Origin: Bacteroidales bacterium
Lineage (GTDB): Bacteria; Bacteroidota; Bacteroidia; Bacteroidales; UBA932
DNA: 54,157 nucleotides
Direction: 5' to 3'
Assembly: GCA_017447815.1 (NCBI GenBank)
Contig: JAFSMS010000024.1
Coordinates: 1 to 54,157, forward strand
Shown here: in pieces, positions 1 to 7,968 of the stretch
Numbering within the stretch: position 1 is the first letter of the stretch
How the letters are laid out: each line of letters begins with the position of its first letter
Made by a program: the position numbers and the translations under genes
Notes under the pieces: generated by a model
What the model saw: only the letters and a program-made list of their open reading frames with translations
Database searches by the model: none
What the model was told of the DNA's origin: nothing

Positions 1-2
1 CC

Positions 3-221
3 GGCGTAGGCAGTTCCACTCCGGCGCTTTATCTCTTTGAACGGGATCATGACTTCAAGCAGGAGGACCGGAAGGCGGCCTATACGCCAGCAGTGGGTTA
101 TTGGGTCAAGGAATGCAGCAAGGACAGGCTGGTGCTTGAGCGCTTTGAGATAAATACGGACGGGCCGAATCTGCTGGAGGGCGATGTGACGTTCCGGAGG
201 ATGGGGCTGTATACGAAGTAG
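3..221 (+). CDS. C-terminal part of an unrecognised protein
   Basis: This reading frame enters from outside the window and ends in a TAG stop, giving about 72 residues that finish in RRMGLYTK. The tail alternates charged and hydrophobic residues (for example KDRLVLERFEI), as in the strands of a small beta-barrel such as a lipocalin-like lipoprotein. I do not recognise the family. A lipoprotein N-terminus without a body lies 3.2 kb downstream (the remnant ending at 3604), so the two may be pieces of related genes, but that is only a guess. A REP-like repeat begins at the last base of the stop codon. Confidence 0.5.
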   Translation, partial: GVGSSTPALYLFERDHDFKQEDRKAAYTPAVGYWVKECSKDRLVLERFEINTDGPNLLEGDVTFRRMGLYTK

Positions 222-279
222 ATTCTTCGGCCTTTGGCCTCAGAATGACAGAACTGCCGTCACGTTGAGGTGGCGGCAG
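221..279. repeat. REP-like repeat plus small hairpin
   Basis: GATTCTTCGG at 221-230 and CAGAATGACA at 241-250 flank a short GGCC-rich hairpin. The same two words recur in the larger palindrome at 26391-26489, so this is a degenerate copy of an interspersed repeat. It is followed by a second hairpin with arms CTGCCG (254-259) and CGGCAG (274-279). The location just behind a stop codon fits a transcription end or mRNA-stabilising element. Confidence 0.55.
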
Positions 280-372
280 CGTACTAATCGCTAGGCCGCC
301 AAATTCTCTTTTCTTTCCCTTTGTTTAATCCTGTTAAGTGTTTTTACATAGTGCGGACACGGCCCAAAATCC

Positions 373-441
373 CGCCAAATAACCAAACAAAACTTCGCCA
401 AACAACCAAACGATTTTCCGCCAAATAACCAAATTGTCTTG
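373..441 (+). repeat. Three 23-bp direct repeats upstream of the ATPase gene
   Basis: The word CGCCAAAYAACCAAA begins at 373, 396 and 419, an exact 23-bp period, about two helical turns, so all copies lie roughly on one face of the DNA. The third copy ends just upstream of the promoter-like sequence of the next gene. Such phased iterons upstream of one gene suggest an operator, possibly for the ATPase itself or a cooperative regulator. There is no replication gene nearby that would make them a replication origin. Confidence 0.6.
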
Positions 442-461
442 TTTGTTTCATTTCCAATTCA

Positions 462-469
462 TATCTTTG
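462..469 (+). promoter_or_regulatory. Bacteroidales -7 box of the ATPase gene
   Basis: TATCTTTG matches the TAnnTTTG element of Bacteroidota sigma-ABfr promoters and lies 21 bases upstream of the ATG. TTTG at 442-445 could serve as the -33 element, although the spacing is short. Confidence 0.55.
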
Positions 470-490
470 CCAGGTAGATAGAAGCATTAT

Positions 491-1768
491 ATGGAATACA
501 AAAAGCGAATCGCAGACGGCATGCTCCGTGACAAATTGGACGCAATGGGCGCTATTCTTATTGAAGGCCCCAAGGCTTGCGGCAAGACAACAACGGCCGA
601 ACAGATAGCCGGCAGCGTGCTTTATATGGATGATCCAGATAAAATGGACACCTATCTGCAGTTGGTTGATACCAATATTAAACTCCTATTGGCCGGGGAA
701 ACCCCGAGACTGATTGATGAATGGCAGATAGCTCCTAAGTTTTGGGATGCCATTCGTCACGAGGTGGACCGTCGTGACGAAGACGGGCAATTCATTTTGA
801 CAGGATCCGCTGTCCCGGCCGATAGTGAAAAGATCTTTCATTCAGGAGCCGCCAGATATGGCTTCCTAACGATGCGCACGATGTCCCTTTGGGAATCGGG
901 TGAATCTTCTGGCAGTGTTTCGCTTGGCCAACTGTTCCGTGGGGTCAATACCTTGGATGGAAGATCCTCTATCTCTATCGAGGATCTTGCCTATTTGACT
1001 TGCCGCGGAGGATGGCCAAGCGCAACAAAGAAGAAGACACGCAAAGCGGCTTTGACCATCGCCACTGAATACTATGAAGCTACCACGAGAACTGACATTT
1101 CCCGTGCAGACGGAGTCTCCCGTGACGAAGAGAGGGCAAAACGCATCATGCGCTCTTATGCTCGGCAACAGGGTTCTCAGGCTACCATTCCAACCATTCT
1201 GGCCGATATTTCCTCCAACGAACAGAATGGTATCAGCGACGAGACAATTGCTTCTTATGTAAAGGCTCTAAAGAAGATCTTCGTCATTGAAGATATGAAA
1301 GCCTGGAATCCCAATCTTCGGAGCAAAACGGCAATCCGAACGTCGGACACCCGATATTATACTGATCCGTCCATCGCCGTGGCTGCCCTGGGTGTTGGCC
1401 CTGAGGATTTATTGAATGACCCGAATACTTTTGGACTCCTATTCGAGACGATGGCTGTCAGAGATTTGCGTGTATTTGCAGATTCCTTGGGTGGAGATGT
1501 TTATCATTTCCGAGACAAGGAGGGGTTGGAATGTGATGCAGTCGTCCATTTAAGGAATGGATCCTATGGATTAGTGGAGATAAAGTTGGGAGGCGAGACA
1601 CTGATAAAAGAAGGTGTGGCAACCTTGACCGAACTGGCGGGCAAGATTGACACGGAGAAAATGAAAGCTCCATCCTTCCTTATGGTTCTTACCGGCATCG
1701 GAGAGTATCCCTATCGCCGGGCTGAAGATGGTGTACTCGTTGTTCCGATAGGCTGTCTTAAAGATTGA
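491..1768 (+). CDS. AAA ATPase with DUF4143 domain
   Basis: The 425-residue protein belongs to the common family of ATP-binding proteins with an N-terminal AAA domain and a C-terminal DUF4143 region. A Walker A motif GPKACGKTT lies at residues 26-34, a Walker B-like RLIDEW near residue 75 and an LTGS sensor motif near residue 103. The C-terminus has a PD-(D/E)xK-like signature: ECDAVV, then a spacer, then VEIKLG. The cellular role of the family is not established; members are frequent in accessory regions and are often strain-variable. The gene stands alone behind the 23-bp iterons and converges on an acyltransferase gene, with a shared terminator between them. Length is normal for the family, so it is probably intact. 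Confidence 0.85.
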   Translation: MEYKKRIADGMLRDKLDAMGAILIEGPKACGKTTTAEQIAGSVLYMDDPDKMDTYLQLVDTNIKLLLAGETPRLIDEWQIAPKFWDAIRHEVDRRDEDGQFILTGSAVPADSEKIFHSGAARYGFLTMRTMSLWESGESSGSVSLGQLFRGVNTLDGRSSISIEDLAYLTCRGGWPSATKKKTRKAALTIATEYYEATTRTDISRADGVSRDEERAKRIMRSYARQQGSQATIPTILADISSNEQNGISDETIASYVKALKKIFVIEDMKAWNPNLRSKTAIRTSDTRYYTDPSIAVAALGVGPEDLLNDPNTFGLLFETMAVRDLRVFADSLGGDVYHFRDKEGLECDAVVHLRNGSYGLVEIKLGGETLIKEGVATLTELAGKIDTEKMKAPSFLMVLTGIGEYPYRRAEDGVLVVPIGCLKD

Positions 1769-1871
1769 CGAGACCTCCTTGTCCCTTTAATTGAGGGCTT
1801 ATAAATTAGCTTGTAAAAGTGCCAACCAATTAATTATCAATAGCAAAAGTGCTCCCGCCCGGGGCACCTTA

Positions 1872-1903
1872 AAACCGCCTTGTAGATATCTGCAAGGCGG
1901 TTT
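1872..1903. terminator. Bidirectional terminator hairpin
   Basis: Arms AAACCGCCTTG (1872-1882) and CAAGGCGGTTT (1893-1903) form an 11-bp stem, and the loop itself contains the palindrome AGATATCT. The stem is A-rich on the left and T-rich on the right, so it can terminate both the ATPase gene and the converging acyltransferase gene. Confidence 0.8.
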
Positions 1904-1936
1904 GTTTATTTAGGTGGCACGAAAAGTTGCACAAAA

Positions 1937-3061
1937 TCAGGACTGTTTCCTGTTTTCCCCTAGCACACACCAACGCATCAAGGGGATGCGGCGAATCACT
2001 TCATACAGCAGCGGAGAGAGTGTGAACACCGCGACCGTCAGGATTGCGTACATGGACCACGGCGGTAATTGGGTATAGATCTTCATCATATATCCCAGAC
2101 TGGCTATTACCAAGTAGTGGACGATATAGATGCCGTAGCTGGAGCGGGTCATATAGGCTGCGAAAGCCCCCGTACGGTCAAACTTTGCCTTGAACCAGCC
2201 CATCATTGCAAGGCACATCAGCCAGCCGTACAGGCAATTCAAAGGACTGCCCAGATACTGCGGCGAAGTATTGTCCTGTCCGAAGGTAGTACCGATAAGG
2301 ATTCCCCCGGATACAATGGCGCAGACCATAAGCGGAATCCAGGCTTTGGAGAGTTTCTCCTGCACCGCGTCATGGGAAAAGACAAAGTATCCCAGCAGGA
2401 AGGGCACTAGATAGAAAAGAGGCTTATACAGGTTCCATAAGCCGTCGAACGACTGAGGACGGGGCTCCATGATGAGTGTTTTCTCGCCCAGCCAAAAGAA
2501 AAGGCCAAGGAGGATGACCCAAACAAGGCCATACTTTACAGAGAAAGCCTTGCCAGATGCTCCGTGCAGACGGTCCTGCCCGTCAATCCGGCGCACAAGC
2601 AGCAGCACCAGGGACAGCAGCCAAAGAACCTGGATGAACCAGAGCGGTCCGGTGCCGCTAAACGCCATAATGAAATAACGGCCGACAGCGGGAACCCCGT
2701 CAAACACCCCTTGCCTCGTCGCCTCTACCGTATTGAAATACCCCACCATCCAGTGGAACACGAAGAGGCCGATAGTCCCCGGCACCAGCAGCTTCCGCGT
2801 GCGAGCCTTGAGCCAATCCCGCGCCGAATGCTTCTCCAGCGCATAGCGCGCACTAATCCCTGCCAGAAGGAACAACAGCGGCATGAACCACGGATACAGG
2901 ACATACATCACCACGTCCTGATACTGAGGCACGTCCGGGTAAGCGCCAAAACCACCGATTCCCCCGAAAACGCCCTTATTGTTGTAGAAATAGACTACAT
3001 GATACAGCAGAACCAGGAGGACCGTCACCCAGCGCAGATTGTCTATCCAATGCTTTCTCAT
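1937..3061 (-). CDS. Acyltransferase family 3 membrane protein
   Basis: The 374-residue protein starts with RKHWIDNLRWVTVLLVLLYH, the N-terminal signature of acyltransferase 3 (OafA/YrhL-like) proteins, which transfer acetyl or other acyl groups to sugars at the membrane. About ten hydrophobic segments follow, with the expected conserved His in the first one (YHVVYF) and a basic RIPLMRW end. The substrate cannot be read from the sequence; O-acetylation of a surface glycan is usual. Its start overlaps the stop of the AbrB-type gene by four bases (ATGA), so the two are translationally coupled. Length is typical. Confidence 0.85.
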   Translation of the reverse strand: MRKHWIDNLRWVTVLLVLLYHVVYFYNNKGVFGGIGGFGAYPDVPQYQDVVMYVLYPWFMPLLFLLAGISARYALEKHSARDWLKARTRKLLVPGTIGLFVFHWMVGYFNTVEATRQGVFDGVPAVGRYFIMAFSGTGPLWFIQVLWLLSLVLLLVRRIDGQDRLHGASGKAFSVKYGLVWVILLGLFFWLGEKTLIMEPRPQSFDGLWNLYKPLFYLVPFLLGYFVFSHDAVQEKLSKAWIPLMVCAIVSGGILIGTTFGQDNTSPQYLGSPLNCLYGWLMCLAMMGWFKAKFDRTGAFAAYMTRSSYGIYIVHYLVIASLGYMMKIYTQLPPWSMYAILTVAVFTLSPLLYEVIRRIPLMRWCVLGENRKQS

Positions 3062-3267
3062 TTCGTGATGTCTCCCATTACCTGATCTACTGCACTCTGG
3101 AAGATTTCGGTCTTCACCAGCGCCATACCTTTCTGGTCGCCAAGGAGGAGCAACGCATCTCCCGGCTTGATATCATAGACCTTCCTGGCATCGCGCGGAA
3201 TCACAATCTGGCCCTTTTCGCCCACCTTCACCACACCGAAGATGTATTTGCCGTCATTCTCTTGCAT
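3058..3267 (-). CDS. AbrB/MazE-type DNA-binding protein
   Basis: The small protein (69 residues from this start) contains a SpoVT/AbrB swapped-hairpin signature: VKVGEKGQIVIPRDAR followed by YDIKPGDALLLLGD. This is a DNA-binding fold used by AbrB-type regulators and MazE-type antitoxins. An ATG eight codons further upstream exists, but the -7 promoter box sits directly against it (3293-3300), so transcription would begin near or after that codon; I therefore prefer the MQENDGKY start. No toxin gene is adjacent. The next gene is the membrane acyltransferase, with which it overlaps by four bases, suggesting that it autoregulates this two-gene unit. Confidence 0.75.
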   Translation of the reverse strand: MQENDGKYIFGVVKVGEKGQIVIPRDARKVYDIKPGDALLLLGDQKGMALVKTEIFQSAVDQVMGDITK

Positions 3268-3292
3268 AGTTATATTTGTTAGAAATTTCATA

Positions 3293-3358
3293 CAAATATA
3301 ACTATTATTACTATAATTCCAAGCGTATGCAGTAAAATCTAAGTCTTCATTATATTTG
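3293..3358. promoter_or_regulatory. Divergent promoter region
   Basis: On the minus strand TATATTTG (3293-3300) drives the AbrB-type gene. On the plus strand an identical TATATTTG at 3351-3358 precedes the truncated antitoxin reading frame. The segment between is strongly AT-rich compared with its surroundings. Confidence 0.55.
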
Positions 3359-3374
3359 TAAAAATGATGTAACC

Positions 3375-3515
3375 ATGACTGCTGTTAGCATACGTGATTT
3401 TAGAGCAAACCAAAGTAAGTTAATACAAACTGTATCAAAGATGTCGGATTTCAAAAGTTTTTTTTGTTTCTGCCACTTATGCTGGTGGCAGGACTGTGCG
3501 GGTGTGAGAAGATGA
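3375..3515 (+). pseudogene. Truncated Phd/YefM-like antitoxin start
   Basis: The frame opens with MTAVSIRDFRANQSKLIQ, which resembles the N-terminus of Phd/YefM-type antitoxins (ISxRDFRANQxK). After about 26 residues the similarity stops at a run of eight T bases and the frame continues as unrelated Phe/Cys/Trp-rich sequence to a stop. It has its own promoter-like box. I read it as the 5-prime remnant of an antitoxin gene joined by deletion to a lipoprotein gene fragment. The family call rests on a short stretch only. Confidence 0.4.
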
Positions 3516-3604
3516 TTCCGGAGGTTAACCTGACAGATAATCTGGAAGGAAGCTGGGAGAAGGTGTACCCGGAAGGAGTGCAGGATGCGGGGCTGGTTAT
3601 ATGA
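3458..3604 (+). pseudogene. Lipoprotein N-terminal remnant
   Basis: In the frame following the T8 tract the sequence reads FLFLPLMLVAGLCGCEKM, a typical lipoprotein signal peptide with a lipobox Cys, followed by NLTDNLEGSWEKVYPEGV and then a stop after about 48 residues. There is no proper start codon before the hydrophobic stretch (the first ATG is inside it), and the body is missing, so it is a gene fragment. GSWEKVYPEG is the kind of opening seen in lipocalin-like lipoproteins, which may relate it to the tail at the beginning of the window. Confidence 0.45.
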
Positions 3605-3624
3605 TCCTCAAGGCCGCCCGGACC

Positions 3625-4110
3625 TTATTTCTTCATGGCTTTCATGATGGTGTCGATGGCGGCAAGGTTGGCCTTCACGTTCTTGTCCGAGGACGAAACG
3701 GGGACCAGGTTGCCGGCAAAGGCGGCCGTCGTTGCCTTGGTGAGGGCCGATGTATCCGTCCCGGCCAGTTTCTTAAGCCCGTCGATGACCTTGTTCACAT
3801 TGGCGGAGGTGATCATGTTGTTGGAACTTTTGATCAGATCGGCCGCAAACTGGTCGGTGTAGGACTTGCTGGCATCTACCAGCGAGTTGGCGCCGGTGAG
3901 AATCTGGCCCAGGTTGATGAGGTTGGTCAGGTTTCCGAGGTCCAGGGCGCCGGTGTTCTTGAGCACGTTGAAAATGGTGGCCAGGGCCGATCCGGTGGTG
4001 CTGCCGGTCGAGGCGGTGGTGCCGGTGGACAGGCCGCCGCCAAGGATACCGCAGGAAGTGAAGAGGGAGAGGGCGGCCACAGCGGCCACAATGTGTTTGA
4101 ATGCTTTCAT
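3625..4110 (-). CDS. Small lipoprotein of unknown function
   Basis: The 161-residue protein has a signal peptide ending in the lipobox LFTSC, then a Gly/Thr/Ser-rich linker, then a mostly helical body (for example NLTNLINLGQILTGANSLV and VIDGLKKLAG) ending in a Lys-rich tail. It is expected at the outer or inner membrane facing the periplasm. I recognise the general type as a conserved Bacteroidales lipoprotein but no domain with a known job. It follows the symporter gene by about 40 bases on the same strand and may be the last gene of that unit. Confidence 0.7.
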   Translation of the reverse strand: MKAFKHIVAAVAALSLFTSCGILGGGLSTGTTASTGSTTGSALATIFNVLKNTGALDLGNLTNLINLGQILTGANSLVDASKSYTDQFAADLIKSSNNMITSANVNKVIDGLKKLAGTDTSALTKATTAAFAGNLVPVSSSDKNVKANLAAIDTIMKAMKK

Positions 4111-4149
4111 GGGATTGTTGATTTATGGATGTTGAGTCGTTTGTAGATA

Positions 4150-5463
4150 TTATCGCTCGCGGCGAATCAGGCAGCACAGGCCGATGATGGTGAAGGCGGC
4201 GTTCATGGCCAGCAGTTCATAACTGAAGTGATAGCCGTTAAACCAGCGGACCGAGTTCACGTCCAGCATGAGGCACAACAGGGGGGCGGCCACGGCCACC
4301 ACGGGCACCCAGCGGTCCCGCACCGGCTTCTTGCAGCACAGGCCGAAGGCGAACAGGCCCAGGATGGGCCCGTAGGTGTAACTGGCCAGCCGGTAAACGG
4401 CATCGATGACGCTGGTGTTGTTGAGCGCGTTGAACACCAGGATGCAGACGGCCATCAGGACGGCCATCCCCGTATGGACCCGGGTGCGTTTTTCCTCTTT
4501 CCCGCCCAGGATGTCGATGGTGAAAGAGGTGGTGAGGGCCGTGAGGGCGCTGCCTCCGGCCGGGAAACCGGCCATCACCAGCCCCACGATGAAGAGGGTG
4601 GCCACCAGGCCCGAGGCCGGCAGCAGGCCGCTCCAGGTAACGGCCGGGAAGAGGGCGTCTCCCTTCGCGTCGATGCCGTGCAGGGCGGCGAACTGATACA
4701 GGTACACGCCCAGGAACAGGAACAGCGCGATGGTCACAATCTGCAGCAGAACGCTCACAATCAGGTTCTTCTGGGAGTCCCGGACGTTTTTGCAGGCCAG
4801 GGTGCGCTGCATCATGTCCTGATCCAGTCCGGTGGCCGCCACTACGGTGAACAGGCCGCCAAGCAACTGTTTCCAGAAGTATTCCGGATGGTTCACGTCG
4901 TCAAAATAGAAGACCCGCATCAGCGACGTGTCCGGCTTCCCCACTTCGCGCGCGATGAGCACCAGGCACAGGATCACTGCTACCAGCATGGCTGCGGTTT
5001 TCACGATATCCAGGCCGATGACCGCCTTCACGCCGCCCCGCACGGTATAGAGCCATTCCAGGGCCACCACCACCAGGGTGGTGAGCCAGAAGGGGATGCC
5101 GACGGGCCCGGCCACCAGCAGTTGCAGGGTGGCGATCATGAGGAACAGCCGCACGGACGCCCCCAGCATTTTGGAGATGAAGAAAAACCAGGCGCCGGTC
5201 TTGTGCGAGGCCGTTCCGAAGCGCTTTTCCAGGTATTCGTACACCGAAACCACATTGAGGCGGAAATACAGGGGCGTGAGCACAAAGGCGATGACCAGAT
5301 AGCCCAGGAAGAACCCTGCGCACATCTGGAGATAGCCGAAGCCCACCGATCCCACCATGCCCGGAACGGAAACGAACGTAACGCCCGAGAGGCAGGAGCC
5401 GATCATGGCGATCGCCACCTTCCACCAGGCCGTGGAGCGGGTTGCGTAAAAATCTTTAGCCAT
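4150..5463 (-). CDS. Sodium:solute symporter, first helix missing
   Basis: The 437-residue protein matches the SSS (SLC5-like) family of Na+-coupled transporters. It enters the family alignment at STAWWKVAIAMIGSCLSGVT and continues with FVSVPGMVG, VYEYLEKRFG, and GLDQDMMQRTLACK, all typical family blocks. Normal members begin with one more transmembrane helix and a short loop before this point, roughly 35-45 residues. Here an in-frame TGA lies four codons upstream of the ATG, and the upstream DNA codes for the LytTR protein in another frame, so the missing helix is not encoded nearby. Either this is an N-terminally shortened variant or a truncated gene. It overlaps the LytTR gene by eight bases. 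The substrate is unknown. Confidence 0.8.
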   Translation of the reverse strand: MAKDFYATRSTAWWKVAIAMIGSCLSGVTFVSVPGMVGSVGFGYLQMCAGFFLGYLVIAFVLTPLYFRLNVVSVYEYLEKRFGTASHKTGAWFFFISKMLGASVRLFLMIATLQLLVAGPVGIPFWLTTLVVVALEWLYTVRGGVKAVIGLDIVKTAAMLVAVILCLVLIAREVGKPDTSLMRVFYFDDVNHPEYFWKQLLGGLFTVVAATGLDQDMMQRTLACKNVRDSQKNLIVSVLLQIVTIALFLFLGVYLYQFAALHGIDAKGDALFPAVTWSGLLPASGLVATLFIVGLVMAGFPAGGSALTALTTSFTIDILGGKEEKRTRVHTGMAVLMAVCILVFNALNNTSVIDAVYRLASYTYGPILGLFAFGLCCKKPVRDRWVPVVAVAAPLLCLMLDVNSVRWFNGYHFSYELLAMNAAFTIIGLCCLIRRER

Positions 5464-6265
5464 TCGTGTTGTTCAAATTGTCTTTGTAGGACCGGCCCAC
5501 CGGAATGGGCGTGTCGATGCCCATGAGCCGAACCTCCGTGCTCTTGCGCTTTTCGATGCGCCAGACGGGCACGATGTAGGACCGGTGGATGCGCACAAAG
5601 GTTCCCGGGGGCATCAGTTCCAGCACATCCTTGAGGGGAATCTGCGAAACCACGTCGTCGCGGTGGTCCAGGTGGAAGCAGGCGTAGTTGTTGCGGCCTT
5701 CGACATACTGGATGGCCGACAGGGGGATGTGGACGGTCTTGTAGCCGGATTTCACCTGGATTTCCTCACCGGTTTCGGCCTCTGCCCGACGGGTTTCCAG
5801 CGCGCGGGCGGCATCGGCCGCAGCCAGGCTGGCCTCCTTGTCGGCCTCCAGGTCCCGGATGCGCGACCGGAGCACCCCCACGGGAATGCCGTTGCCTACG
5901 ACAGCCAGGAAAAGGACCCACATGGCCCGGACGTGGAGATACGTTTTCTCCACTTCCTCGGCCACTTCCGGGAAGTCCACGCGGGTGAGCGTCATCAGGA
6001 AATTCACCACCCCCAGCAGGAAAAGGATGCCCGCCACGGTGATGACGCCCCGCCACTGCTGGCGCAGGAGCGGCCCCAGGGCGTATCGGCACAGGGCCCA
6101 AACGCCGTACAGCCATGCGGCGAAGATGGCCACATAGCTGGGGTGCCAGAGAATCCAGTCCCCGATGGGGAAAAGGAACATCATCCCCGGCAACAGGAAG
6201 ATGCAGAAGATGATGTCCAGAATGGTGAGACCGTCTTTCACGGTTTTAGAGCGTATAACCGGCAA
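5456..6265 (-). CDS. Membrane-anchored LytTR DNA-binding regulator
   Basis: The 269-residue protein has about four hydrophobic segments in residues 15-125, a charged helical stretch (RSRIRDLEADKEASLAAADA, probably a coiled coil) and a C-terminal LytTR domain from about residue 165. The LytTR block includes IQYVEGRNNYACFHL and GTFVRIHRSYIV. LytTR proteins bind direct repeats upstream of their targets; the membrane part probably senses a signal in place of a histidine kinase. It is wedged between a TPR lipoprotein (20-base overlap if the ATG is used) and the symporter (eight-base overlap). A GTG eight codons inside would remove the first overlap, so the start is uncertain. Confidence 0.8.
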   Translation of the reverse strand: MPVIRSKTVKDGLTILDIIFCIFLLPGMMFLFPIGDWILWHPSYVAIFAAWLYGVWALCRYALGPLLRQQWRGVITVAGILFLLGVVNFLMTLTRVDFPEVAEEVEKTYLHVRAMWVLFLAVVGNGIPVGVLRSRIRDLEADKEASLAAADAARALETRRAEAETGEEIQVKSGYKTVHIPLSAIQYVEGRNNYACFHLDHRDDVVSQIPLKDVLELMPPGTFVRIHRSYIVPVWRIEKRKSTEVRLMGIDTPIPVGRSYKDNLNNTNG

Positions 6266-7883
6266 ATTCGATGTCGGTGGCGGCGCGCTCCTTGAAAGCC
6301 TTGTTCTTGAAGGCGTTCTCCAGGTTGGCCTTTACGCCTGCCGCATCACCCTCGCGGGCGCTGATGATGGCCTTCAGGTAGTGGACCCTGGGGTCTTTGC
6401 AGTGGACGGTGGCCTTGGCCTTGTCCAACTGGTCGGTGAGGATGTAGGCCAGGACGGTGTTGTTGCAGCAGCCGTCCACGTCCTTGAGCACCTGTGCGGC
6501 CTCTTCGTAGCGGCCGGTCTCGATAAGGACGATGCCCAGATTGGCCTTGGCGTCGTCGGTGCCGGCCTTGCGGAAGGCGGCCTCGGCGGCCTTGTAGTCC
6601 TGGTTGTGGAGGGCCAGCACGCCCTTGGCGTTGATCACGTCGGGATCGTTGGCATTCAGTTCATTGAAGCCGGCGCGGGCCTTTTCGTCCTTGCCCTGGA
6701 GGAGGTAGAGGGCGGCCAGGTTGAACTTGGCGCGCTCGCTGTTAAACTTGTTGATGGCTTTCTTGAAGATTTCTTCCTTCTGGGCGGGCTTGCGAACGAG
6801 GGAGGCCACTCTCAGGAGGGCTTCTTCGTCCAGCAGGCTCTCGTTGTTCTCGAGGAGGTCCAGGAGTTCCTCATTGGTGTAGTTCTTGAATTCCACGTTG
6901 GCGATGAGGCGGGCGCGGCGCAGTTCCGGCAGGACCTCTCCCTTGAGGGCGGTGTACACCTGAGACATGTTGCGGATTTCGTTTTCACGGACGGCGGGGT
7001 CGCTGTACATGGACAGGACTCTGAGGATGAGGTCCTTGTCTTCCAGGTTGCTCTGGGAAACCAGTTGCTGGAAGCCTTCCCAGTCTTCGCCGACGCTGCG
7101 GACGGTGGGATCGGCGGCTTCGTGGCCCTTGGTCACCTTGTCCCAGGCCTTGGTGGCCGATTTGGAACGGTTGTCGGACAGTTTGTTGTTCTTGTCAATG
7201 GCTCCTTCGGGGGAGGCGTAGGCAACGATTTCGGTGCTCTTGACGGTGGTGCGCTCGTCCTGGGCAATCTTGTCAAGGGCGGCCAGGAACTCCTTCACGG
7301 AATTGCCTTTGAGTTCGGAGCCGCGCACCTCGGAACTGTTCACCAGATACTTGATCTGGCCTTCGGTGGTGCTGGAGATCACTTCCTGGTAATTGTCGGC
7401 CTTGAAGGAGACGTTGCCGGCGTTCTTGACCAGCATGTAGGTGGTGTTGGCGCCGTCGGCCACTTTCTTGGTGGGCAGGTTGATGCTCTTGGTGCCGGCA
7501 ATCACCTTGCCGCGGAGTTCCAGGTAGCATTTTTCCATGCCTTCCACATAGTCAAAGTGAATCTTTTCGCTCACTTTCTGGCCGTCCTTGGAGACCACCT
7601 TGTAGTTGTTGCGAACCTTTTCTCCCTGATACTTGAAGGGTTTCATGGCGGCTTCACCGCCCTGATAGACGATCACGGGAGTGACTTCCACCACCACATT
7701 CGGATTGAAATAATCCTTGGGGTAGATGACATTGACAGTTGCGTCGATGGTACCGGCCACCACTTCCAGAACGGCGGGCTGGCACTCAACTTTCACATTT
7801 TCGGCCAGTTTGGCCATCTTTTCGGGGGAGGCGCAGGCTACGGTGAGCACTGCGGCAGCGAGAAATACAAAAAATCTTTTCAT
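6246..7883 (-). CDS. TPR-repeat lipoprotein
   Basis: The protein (545 residues from this ATG) starts with MKRFFVFLAAAVLTVACAS, a lipoprotein signal with lipobox. Residues about 30-200 look like beta-rich periplasmic domains, residues about 200-300 contain a region with VAYASPEG and NRSKSATKAW that resembles an OmpA-like or related fold, and residues about 370-520 carry tetratricopeptide-like helices (AKFNLAALYLLQGKDEKARA, AKANLGIVLIETGRYEEAAQ). Such proteins act as scaffolds in cell-envelope assembly. An in-frame ATG three codons upstream is also possible. A promoter box lies about 40 bases upstream and the gene leads the minus-strand unit that includes the LytTR regulator and the symporter. 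Confidence 0.75.
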   Translation of the reverse strand: MKRFFVFLAAAVLTVACASPEKMAKLAENVKVECQPAVLEVVAGTIDATVNVIYPKDYFNPNVVVEVTPVIVYQGGEAAMKPFKYQGEKVRNNYKVVSKDGQKVSEKIHFDYVEGMEKCYLELRGKVIAGTKSINLPTKKVADGANTTYMLVKNAGNVSFKADNYQEVISSTTEGQIKYLVNSSEVRGSELKGNSVKEFLAALDKIAQDERTTVKSTEIVAYASPEGAIDKNNKLSDNRSKSATKAWDKVTKGHEAADPTVRSVGEDWEGFQQLVSQSNLEDKDLILRVLSMYSDPAVRENEIRNMSQVYTALKGEVLPELRRARLIANVEFKNYTNEELLDLLENNESLLDEEALLRVASLVRKPAQKEEIFKKAINKFNSERAKFNLAALYLLQGKDEKARAGFNELNANDPDVINAKGVLALHNQDYKAAEAAFRKAGTDDAKANLGIVLIETGRYEEAAQVLKDVDGCCNNTVLAYILTDQLDKAKATVHCKDPRVHYLKAIISAREGDAAGVKANLENAFKNKAFKERAATDIEFAGYTL

Positions 7884-7919
7884 ATGATACATTAAGTTAA
7901 TAAGCAGATGCTAGTCCTA

Positions 7920-7957
7920 CAAATATACACATTTTATTTAAAAAATCAGTATCTTTG
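7920..7957. promoter_or_regulatory. Back-to-back promoters
   Basis: The minus strand has TATATTTG at 7920-7927 for the TPR lipoprotein gene, and the plus strand has TATCTTTG at 7950-7957 for the sigma-54 type regulator. Both match the Bacteroidota TAnnTTTG element, and the two boxes are only 22 bases apart. Confidence 0.65.
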
Positions 7958-7968
7958 CAAGAACTATT

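Noticed and set aside
373-441. The 23-bp repeats as a CRISPR array or a plasmid origin
   Set aside because: The copies are contiguous without unique spacers and there is no replication or cas gene nearby.
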